Positions 40,794-50,068 of a stretch of 64,000 nt of DNA are shown one piece after another (position 1 is the first letter of the stretch; every line of letters begins with the position of its first letter). Below the pieces are notes generated by a model, which saw nothing but the letters and a program-made list of their open reading frames with translations, ran no database searches and was not told the DNA's origin. Both the position numbers and the translations under genes were made by a program. The DNA lies in assembly GCA_918807975.1 (NCBI GenBank), contig OU964926.1, positions 3,348,001 to 3,412,000 of the forward strand, written 5' to 3'. The DNA is from Aplidium turbinatum. Lineage: Eukaryota > Chordata > Ascidiacea > Aplousobranchia > Polyclinidae.

Positions 40794-43625
40794 TTAAATC
40801 AAATATAGTTATTACTATCTGAAGCCTTTACAAATTGTTTCACCTAACGGATCATCAAAAGGTCTGCAAAAACATGCAAAAAAAGTAATGAATCGATAAT
40901 TCCTGAAAAGATATTAAATATTACAACTGTAATTTAATCTGCAAAAAAAACCTTTAAACCTGTACTTCCTGAAAAGATATTAAATATTATAACCGTAATC
41001 CAATCTGCAGAAAAAAAACCTCAGAATTACTAAGGGCTACCTTCATCCATTACTACAAAGATTCAATTAATTTGTCCATCTGGAAACCAAGCAACTTGAT
41101 GGCAACCTCTATGACATCACAAAAAAGCAAAATGCAGTTTGATGATCAATGCAACCTGTAGTAATCTGAACAAAATAAATGGAAATTGTTTGTTTAAAAA
41201 CCTGTAAAAATTAAATGAGATTTATAACCTGTAAGAATCAAATGAAATTTAATTTTTTCAAAATTATAACCTGTGAAAATCACAAAGAATTGTGATGATG
41301 TAACCTGTAGTAACCTGAACAAATGAAATGAAATCTGTTTCTAAACCTGTGAAAATTAAATGAGATTTATAACCTGTAAAAATCAAATGAAATTTTTTTT
41401 TAAAATAACCTGTGAAAATCAAAAGGAATTTATTTTATTTTGAAGTACTTGAGTTTAAATTTGTTTCTATGTTGACATTTACCCACCAGTTCGGAACGCT
41501 TGTTCAAAAGGTGGCCACTATCAGCCTTCAGAATGGCCAGCTTTTCAGCCAAACATAGGCCACAATTATTACGACCACCTCCACTTTCCACATCCATCCA
41601 CAGCTGTGCTCGGCCTTATAGTCCATCCACATCTGTGCTCCATCATCTCATCATCTCATCTATATCATATCATCATCATATCTCATATCTATATCATATC
41701 TCATATCTATATCATATATCATATATATATCATATAAATATATATATATATATACAGGCCTTAAAACTCGTGTTTTTTTCCGGCAGCCATCGTGGCCTAC
41801 CGAGAGCTCCTTCTCGGCGGCCAAATCTGCGTGCTTGGAGGCCAAAATACAAATAACGATAGCACAAGTAAATGGAATTAAACTTGCAACAAGGCCAAAA
41901 TGATCACTTAGTGTTGAAGTCTGGGCGACGTCCTGCTATAGAATCGTTGTACCACGCAATAACTGCTTTAGCGGGATTGTAATCCGGTATTGCGGGACCA
42001 TCTAACTATAACGACACTAAATTGTTTCAACTGCTCGCTGCTCAGTAAATTGTTTCAACTGCATACCGCCTTTCATAAAACCTGACCATTTATATTGTTA
42101 TGATGTCACCATTGAGAGTGTGAAGTCACTAACCCACAGCGGAAACATTTCTCAACTTCGAAAACACGTATTTTTCCCTCGGATGTCAAATAACCTACCC
42201 AGACAACAAAATCTGTCATCTTTACATTGATTCTACGTTTGCAGTCGTTAAATCAGGGTAAAAATGACGAATTTTGTTGTCTAGGTAGTTCTTCTTTTTA
42301 ACAACGATTCAATGTCCGACAACATTGAATCGACATAAAAACGACAATATTGCCTACCGATGTAAATTAGCACTTCGGATTAACACTTTGTTAAAATAAA
42401 CGTCGGGACTTGGGAATTACAAACAAGACTTATAGCTGGTGATCACAGTTTTATATTTTCCATACAATAGCAAATGTTTCCGCACAATACAACAGTGGTG
42501 ATTATGACGTGCTGACCTAATTCTGCGTCAGTCTTTGATGCTAGATATTTTCGACAGTTAATCCACGATCATTCTATTGCGAAATTAAATAATTAGCTAG
42601 AAGAAACCGGCGGCCAAGTTGGCCGACCGAGGAGGCAGCACCGGCGGTCATTCAAGAACTACTTAGCGGCCATGGCCGCGATGGCCGCCGGCTGCTTTAA
42701 GGCTTGTATATATATATACATATATATATATATCATATATCATATCTCATATCTCATCATATCATCTCATCATCATCATCTCATCATCATCATCACATCT
42801 GTAGAGTCCATCCACAGCTGTGCTCGGCCTTATAGTGGAGGTGGTCGTAATAATTGTGGCCTATGTTTGGCTGAAAAGCTGGCCATTCTGAAGGCTGATA
42901 GTGGCCACCTTTTGAACAAGCGTTCCGAACTGGTGGGTAAATGTCGACATAGAAACAAATTTAAACTCAAGTACTTCAAAATAAAATAAATTCCTTTTGA
43001 TTTTCACAGGTTATTTTAAAAAAAAATTTCATTTGATTTTTACAGGTTATAAATCTCATTTAATTTTCACAGGTTTAGAAACAGATTTCATTTCATTTGT
43101 TCAGGTTACTACAGGTTACATCATCACAATTCTTTGTGATTTTCACAGGTTATAATTTTGAAAAAATTAAATTTCATTTGATTCTTACAGGTTATAAATC
43201 TCATTTAATTTTTACAGGTTTTTAAACAAACAATTTCCATTTATTTTGTTCAGATTACTACAGGTTGCATTGATCATCAAACTGCATTTTGCTTTTTTGT
43301 GATGTCATAGAGGTTGCCATCAAGTTGCTTGGTTTCCAGATGGACAAATTAATTGAATCTTTGTAGTAATGGATGAAGGTAGCCCTTAGTAATTCTGAGG
43401 TTTTTTTTCTGCAGATTGGATTACGGTTATAATATTTAATATCTTTTCAGGAAGTACAGGTTTAAAGGTTTTTTTTGCAGATTAAATTACAGTTGTAATA
43501 TTTAATATCTTTTCAGGAATTATCGATTCATTACTTTTTTTGCATGTTTTTGCAGACCTTCTGATGATCCGTTAGGTGAAACAATTTGTAAAGGCTTCAG
43601 ATAGTAATAACTATATTTGATTTAA
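40794..43625. repeat. 2.8-kb palindrome with about 790-bp arms
   Basis: The left arm 40794-41585 and right arm 42834-43625 are reverse complements with very few differences (examples: CTATCTGAAGCCTTTACAAA and its mirror; GGAACGCTTGTTCAAAAGG and its mirror). Each arm encodes, reading outward, a retroelement-like C terminus (CGLCLAEKLAILK, then LNKRSELVGKCRHRNKFKL) and then a long non-coding tail with about ten ACAGGTT motifs. I think the coding piece is the end of a Penelope-like or related polyprotein. The centre holds simple repeats (ATCATCTC, TATATC) and the element at 41755-42706. Confidence 0.88.
41755..42706. mobile_element. DNA element at the palindrome centre (family E1, copy 1)
   Basis: It starts CAGGCCTTAAAACTCG and ends CTTTAAGGCTTG, with TATATATA on both sides. 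Near the left end TTCTCGGCGGCCAAATC closely matches TATCTCGGCGGACAAATC in the element at 46393, so the two belong to one family. No transposase recognised. Confidence 0.55.
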
Positions 43626-43742
43626 GCATTACATATATATATATGATATTCTTTACATTATTTTTTTTTTAATGAAATTTTGTTTATGTGGTAATCAGGT
43701 TTATTTTTCCTCGTACTCATATATGTTAGCTGCTTTGATACA

Positions 43743-44570
43743 ATGGCAGAAATTGGACCGACAAGTCGCCATGAGAAATCACTCGGTTTGTTAACAACAA
43801 AATTTGTTGGATTGCTAAAAAATGCCCAAAATGGCGTTTTGGACTTAAAAGTAGCAGCTGATCAATTAGCTGTAAGACAAAAACGAAGGATTTATGACAT
43901 CACCAATGTGTTGGAAGGAATTGGATTAATTGAAAAACGTTCAAAGAATAGCATCCAGTGGAAAGGTGCTGGGCCAGATTGTAACAGCAGTGACATGACA
44001 GCTAGATTGAATGAACTTCGTGAAGAAATCAATGATCTAGAACAGCAAGAGTTGGACTTAGATAAGCAAAAAATGTGGGTTCATCAGAGCATCAAAAATG
44101 TAACTGACGATGTTGACAACAATCGACTAGCATATGTCACTCATGAAGATCTTTGTAAGTGCTTTCGTGGAGATACTTTACTGTCCATTCAAGCTCCATC
44201 TGGAACTCAGCTAGAGGTGCCAGTACCTGATGGTGTAGATGGCAAAAAGAAATACCAGGTACACTTGCGATCAACGTCTGGGCCTATCTCAGTGTTGCTG
44301 GTAAACAAAGATTCTTCTTATCCTCCTGTTGCTCTTCCAGTTCCTCCTCCTCCACCGGCTGCTGCTCCAGTTGAAGATATTGAAATTTCTGAATCTTTCG
44401 ACATGCTTTCATCTATTAATGAAACAGAGTCCACTTCGTTTGATGAATGGGGTTTATCGGATGCTTTTGAACCATTTCTTAGCTTGTCCCCCTTACCTGC
44501 TGATCAAGATTATTGCTTTAATCTTGATGAAAGTGAAGGAGCCTGTGACTTATTTGATATTCATTTATAA
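43743..44570 (+). CDS. E2F4/5: E2F transcription factor, E2F4/5 type, single exon
   Basis: E2F4 and E2F5 bind DNA as dimers with DP proteins and act mainly as pocket-protein (p107/p130)-dependent repressors of cell-cycle genes in the nucleus. The 275-residue frame is complete. Residues 9-75 ([17 protein letters not shown] through SIQWKG) are the winged-helix DNA-binding domain with [18 protein letters not shown]; residues 86-125 form the leucine-rich dimerisation helix; 126-190 are the marked-box region ([25 protein letters not shown]). The C terminus [17 protein letters not shown] (256-272) nearly equals the pocket-binding motif of vertebrate E2F4. The spacer between the marked box and C terminus is short compared with human E2F4 (413 aa), including a proline/alanine run. 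Start and stop both match the family. Vertebrate orthologues have many introns, whereas the whole coding region here is uninterrupted, suggesting intron loss or an intact retrocopy. It begins 118 bp after the large palindrome. Confidence 0.95.
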   Translation: MAEIGPTSRHEKSLGLLTTKFVGLLKNAQNGVLDLKVAADQLAVRQKRRIYDITNVLEGIGLIEKRSKNSIQWKGAGPDCNSSDMTARLNELREEINDLEQQELDLDKQKMWVHQSIKNVTDDVDNNRLAYVTHEDLCKCFRGDTLLSIQAPSGTQLEVPVPDGVDGKKKYQVHLRSTSGPISVLLVNKDSSYPPVALPVPPPPPAAAPVEDIEISESFDMLSSINETESTSFDEWGLSDAFEPFLSLSPLPADQDYCFNLDESEGACDLFDIHL

Positions 44571-45186
44571 TAGTATATAGCATACTGTTGTTAAACAGCA
44601 ATGTTTGGATTGCAAACAAGAGTATGACTCTGGAAGAATTCTTTTTAGAAAACACAAATATTACGCAAACTCCCAGTTTTTGAAGCTCCAATTGAAGTGT
44701 GGGAGGTGAACAGAAAAGGAAAAGACGAACTCGTTTATGAATAGAAAACAACAATGTTAACGTTCTTACAGTTTCATGTTTACATGTTATCCTTGTACAA
44801 ACTGTCAACTTGATCGCTGTGGTTTGTAGGTGGTGCTGTACCGATAATATGCTCCCCAATAGCATGAGACCCATCCCAACTGGTGAGATTTTATTTGTTT
44901 ATGACGTAAAGTCGTAATTTTTTTCAAAGATGTAGTACAAACAGTTACAATTTGATTTCATAAATAAGAAAGCAAAAGCAAGATAATGCTTGTATAAAGT
45001 ATCCGCTCAGCAGAAGTGTTGCTTTGTTCCAAACCTTCAAATCCAAAATTAATTTGCTTCTCTGCCATGCATCACCACTTTTTTGGATTTTCTGTATAAC
45101 TGTACTTTTTTAAATGTTAAGCTCATGTTTCTGTTAGCAAAGAGCATTCAAAATTGCAGTTTTGTATCTCTGTTAGAATTATTTCT

Positions 45187-45192
45187 AATAAA
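45187..45192 (+). promoter_or_regulatory. Probable poly(A) signal of the E2F gene
   Basis: AATAAA about 620 bp after the stop, followed by a GT-rich element (TGCTTGTGTGTATC). It would give a 3' UTR of roughly 0.65 kb. Confidence 0.5.
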
Positions 45193-45973
45193 TTAAACGT
45201 TTGCTTGTGTGTATCGCCCTTATAGGTGTTGCACAATTAGAGCTACCATGCTGATGGTATCATGCTATTGGAAAGTGTGCTGTTGACAAAACAACTTCCT
45301 AGGTTGTAGATATTATTATGTGATCTATATATGTCACATGCAGCCATGCTTTGTGAAATATCTTTGTGTTTCCACTATAGATTAATTATACAAACGGTTT
45401 ATTTCAGGGATGTGTAAACTTGCCGTATTGTTGGGCCAAATACACATAATCACCTTGGTCCGTGGGTCCCAACTGTGTTTCACATACACTATGTAAAATA
45501 CTAAGTAGCCTCAACGTAGGTAAATTCCGGTAACAACATCAGCTCTGTCACAACTAGGCCATATCCTTGAAACAAAAAACACCTGCACTGTCCAGTGTCC
45601 TCACTTGTGTTCACTGGAAATATCTGTTGTTCACTATGCTATGACAGATGTGCACACAATAAGTAACCACACAGCTACCTCGCATTTAATTTCACACTGG
45701 TTGAACTTGTCGGGTTGCCAAACAAAAACTAATGTTTTCTAAACTTTGCAAACTTAAGATATAAATTAAAATCATCTAGCGGGCTACACGTTATTTAAAA
45801 TCCCGACCTTATCTCGGGTCAAAAGTTTAAGCTCACAGGAGTCACAGCTGCATTCAGTCTGCTTGGCACAGTTTGCACATCCCTGGTTTAGTTGATGTAA
45901 GTTTTTAATAAAAATAACTTCAAGATAAAACAGTTTTGAAGAGAGATCGTGAAACTATTCTTAACTTAGATAT
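45193..45973. other. Intergenic, no recognisable feature
   Basis: Nothing recognised between the E2F poly(A) signal and the hAT-like element. Confidence 0.35.
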
Positions 45974-45981
45974 ACAGTAGG

Positions 45982-47464
45982 CATAGGCACCGACTCCGGG
46001 GGGCAGAGGGGCGGCGCCCCCCCCGTGAATTTAGCTCGGGGTGGCTGCCCCCCCGCAAATTATTTAAAAAAATCCTAAATCAAATGTTTCCAAGTTCAGA
46101 TTTGCGTTAGTTTGACCTTCATTGCGGATCGATCTCAATTAAAAGATCTACTTGTTGCAACAAGAGCGCTGCTCCTAAGATAACAAAAGAAACCGAAGTA
46201 CGGTAGCTGATAAACGCCAGCATGGTGCCGTTGAAGCATAGTAACAATGATTGAAAAACGTTTTTCTTGATTTCTTCCGCTTTATTTTTTCTTGGGAGTG
46301 TCAATAACGAAGTGCTGTTTGCTCAGTTTAGTATCTACGCGTATGAAGAGCTACAGTTCAAAGTGACCAGCATATAATTCGAAGTAGCCTACAGGCCTCG
46401 AAATTCGTTTTTGTTGACGGCGGACAAGCTATCTCGGCGGACAAATCAAGTCTCACGGCGGACACACCAGTTTTAGCCGTCGATCGTCATGCTTAATCAC
46501 TTTATCTTGATAATAATTCTTCGCGCGGTTTTAGAAGGCTTTCTAAAAAATCAGTAAAGTCACTCTGAAAGGCTTTCATCAGACCAACGACTTGCTCTTG
46601 AAGAGTCAAAGCGCCGTGTAGCTGGTCAATACGTCACATAACTGATTAACTTCCACCGAACGAGGTCGTGTGACTTATTACGTCACGATGCTCTGGGCAC
46701 TGTGGGCAGGAGTCGGAAAATTTCTACACCAACGCTACTATTTTCTGCTGTGCAAAGTTTCACAGGCTTTTTCTTTAAGTTTATTTTTGCGTGTCATGTG
46801 AGCGAAAGTAAATTTTCCTTGGGTCTTTTCTTTCTTACTGTAATACCAAAACTTAACAAATTTTGTTGCATCTTGCTGTAATAGCCTACTCGTATAATCT
46901 AATTTAGTAACCAACCTTGCCGTATCATTATTACTCGGAGATCAAAGCCAGACATTGTGACGTAATACTTGAACTAAATTGCGCGTGATTAGTGTAGAAG
47001 TACCTGTACTCCTATCGATTTTTAGCGAAGAATTCACCTTTGTTACGCAGATTCAATGTCATCAATCGTTGAAGCAACGTAAAATTTGACAGTTTTTCTC
47101 CCTGAATGGAAGCTAAGGGATACAGCATTCACATTTTCTAGATGCGCGCTAAAATGCGCTGGAAAATATATTATCGCAACAATTGTTCGTGCTATGCAAT
47201 GACGATTTGTATCGCTAGTTCCTGTGTTATTTCTCGACGAACAAATATGACCGATCTAGATGATACTTCCTGCGGACATCACATGCTGTGACGGCGGACA
47301 TGTCCGCCGTGAATTTCGAGGCCAGCCTACATTATGAAGCTTGGCAATATACAATGGCAGATAGACGCAAACAAACATCAATGCTGACAAACAAACATCA
47401 GCATTTTGAATGTAAGCAATCGGTCGGCTAGAAAGTTTGCAATTTTCAAAACCCGGCGCCTATG
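45982..47464. mobile_element. hAT-like element carrying a nested element
   Basis: The ends are CATAGGCACCGACTCCGGG and, inverted, CATAGGCGCCGGGTTTTG. The flanking octamers are ACAGTAGG (45974-45981) and ACAGTGGG (47465-47472), one mismatch. The left end has a strongly G/C-rich block (GGGGCGGCGCCCCCCCC). No intact transposase. Confidence 0.65.
46393..47323. mobile_element. DNA element family E1, copy 2, nested in the hAT
   Basis: The inverted ends AGGCCTCGAAATTC and GAATTTCGAGGCC are flanked by AGCCTAC at 46386-46392 and 47324-47330. Subterminal GGCGGACA units occur at both ends (three at left, mirrored TGTCCGCC at right). Left-end words match the element at 41755. No coding recognised; superfamily unknown. 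Confidence 0.6.
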
Positions 47465-47472
47465 ACAGTGGG

Positions 47473-48256
47473 TTATGTGGGTGGGTATATACAATGTTTG
47501 CAAATAAGGGTAAACTATGGTATGCAATACATGTTAAATTAGTTGTTGAGCACAATAGGCTGTAGGTGCTATGACATTTGGTAGCTGAGTTTTCACACCA
47601 TGATTTGACTTTTTCTTGTAATGTGGTGGTTGAACTTGGATTTGATCAGAATAAATGTGTTTGATGAATTTAAGCAGAACATACTAACAGTGTGCAACAT
47701 GAATTTGATACGAATTGTCTACTCTCAATTCAGATATATTTGAGTTTCAATCATGGCTACTATTGGTCTGATGTTTTATTTATGAAACTATATTTATTAA
47801 TATGGATTCCAACGACATGATGGTTTTGTGACTCTATCTCAGCTTGGAATGGTCCGTTTCAGAGAATCCCATTGGGAGAAATCCAATTTCGGAGACTGGC
47901 TTTTTCGGAGAAAAGCAATTTGGTGAATTTTGAGATTTTGTAGGGATTATTTAGTATAATAGGCATTGTTTACCTTTCTATACCCATACAAAAGGTTAGA
48001 CAATTAACTTAACCTATAACACTGGTCCTGAAGAAGTTTTTACAGGACAAACTAACTAACAAGTATTGTGCTAGAGTAGAGCAAGTAGCTCAAGATGAGG
48101 TTGATTGAACATTGAAACAAATGCTTGCTTGATATGCAAAAAGTAGGTACAAATTTATCTTCTAATTTTATGAAGCTGTCCACCAGCCATAAGCTTGCCT
48201 GGGTTAAGAAAGTTAATTTATGTTTCTCGGCAGCCGATTTGTAGCAAGAATTGACA
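47473..48256. other. Intergenic, no recognisable gene
   Basis: No exon recognised. A motif TTTCGGAGAAAAGCAATTTG with neighbours at 47874-47935 is echoed by CTCCGAAAAAGGCTTTCTCT near 48687-48730 in reverse, suggesting an old inverted-end element around the ribozyme, not firmly delimited. Confidence 0.35.
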
Positions 48257-48303
48257 GCGATAGACACGTGTTTCGCCCATGAGGCTGGGCTCATCAGTAT
48301 CGC
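48257..48303 (-). ncRNA. Type I hammerhead ribozyme
   Basis: Read on minus: GCGATA (stem I), CTGATGA (core), GCCCA-GCCTCA-TGGGC (five-pair stem II), GAAA (core), CACGTG (minimal stem III), TC (cleavage after GTC), TATCGC (stem I, six pairs with GCGATA). Every invariant position of the hammerhead core is present and all stems pair. Short stem III hammerheads of this kind are known from Penelope-like elements and retrozymes, where they process tandem transcripts. No coding sequence of such an element was recognised next to it. Confidence 0.82.
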
Positions 48304-50068
48304 ACCGTATTCTGCCACAAATTTATTCGACCACCGCTTTACCAGTCAGTTTAACTCTTATCTTTATTTCGTTTTAAGGAAGCAATTGCCAGATTCGCCA
48401 CTGATATGTCATTTGTGGTTATGATTCATGCATAACATGTATGGATGGGTAATTTGGAATAGGGTCTTTGCATGAATGTCTTAAACCATTACGGCTTTGC
48501 CACCTTTTCCTTTTGTTAGTTATGTCACTGTATTTAATCATGAAACGTCGCTTGATAACATTTTTTTCTTGCTATGACTTTAGTTGAGACTTTTTCGCTG
48601 ACATTTTACTTGGTTAATCTCAATCATAAGCTAATTTCTTTAACTATTAAACACTAAACAGATGCTGCTGTGGGATTTTAAAAATCTCCGAAAAAGGCTT
48701 TCTCTGAATTGGGATTTCTCCAAGTTGGATTCTCCGAATACTAGCAGATCGATACCAGCCACCCCATGTGTTATTGTAACATAAATATTGGTGGTCTTGC
48801 GCTTTGCATATAACTTGAGTCTTTAATCGGCTAGAGAAGGGTTGCCAAGTGCAGTGAAGTTGTTATTTCTAGACTGCGATTTTTGATTGTGACTAGCATA
48901 ATTTAGTTTTTTTAGCCCAAGTCTTTTTGCTCTCATATCAAGACAGGTTTTATATCACCAGCTTTGTTTATCTACATTTTATCTCCCTTTCAAAACTAGA
49001 AAAGTTTTACAACAAGCAACTGCTTTATTGATAATTCTTTTATATTTTAAGTAATTTTAAATCACATTGTTTAGTGTTTTTTAGTTTTTGGTCTGTTGTG
49101 ATTTTTCTGCTTACTTTTAATTACCAAGAGCTGTTTTTTTTAACTAAACTAATTTTTGCTACATATTGAACGAAATCTGTTATGCTTTGCTCACCACAGT
49201 TAAACTAATTGACTGTTTCATTTGTTAACTTAATTACTTTTGAACTAAGGTCTCCACAATAGCTTTGAAGTCTTCAAATGTGTTTGTTATTTTTATGTTT
49301 AATTGTGACTCAACAAATTATGCCTTTGCTACTATGGACTTTCCTAATTATTGGTATCGTATTAATTATTTAATAATAAAGTTGTATTTCATTGTGTTGT
49401 ATCCCATAAGCAATGCATTTAATTAATTATTCCAAATGTGCACTTTAACGCACTGCCAAAACTCAACATGTTGGATATCTTACACCAATACATGACTAAG
49501 TAAAGGTGAAATAAAAAGAATTATATTTTGTAAATAAAGAGTGAGTGCTCAAGTGATTGATTGGTTATAAATTGCGTTCAAAAAAATTGCACAATTGATA
49601 TTTGCTTGTATCTCTGATTCTATTAAAGTCATACGCAATAAACTGAACTATATTTTCAACTAATGTCGGTCATTGTTTAACATTGAAGATCTTTATGCTG
49701 TTCATATTGTGAAGCTATCTGGATTTGCCTATAGCCATGTCATGCAGCACTGATAAAGAAAATTTGTTAGACAGCAACCCAAGCACCTTGAACATTTACT
49801 GGTTTAAAATGTTGTCTATCTTATTACATATACAGGTTGTCTTTTAACATTTTGTAGTTGTTTTCACCTTAACACTTTATTAGACTTGTATCGCCATTTA
49901 CCAAATTCTGTGGCACTCCCTTTTTATTTCCAAATATGTTTTCATCATTTTTGTGTATATTTCATCTTTAGAATGTAGCTATACTGTATTATAAATCTTA
50001 TGATTGAGACTATTTAGTGATCATTGTATTATAGTTTAAAAACTTTCAATGAGAATTCATTTTTAAGA
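48304..50068. other. Intergenic, no recognisable gene
   Basis: AT-rich; no exon with family similarity found upstream of the zinc-finger gene's first ATG. Confidence 0.35.

Noticed and set aside
41641-41754. CRISPR-like or regulatory tandem array of ATCATCTC and TATATC
   Set aside because: Simple microsatellite at the centre of the palindrome; no spacers.
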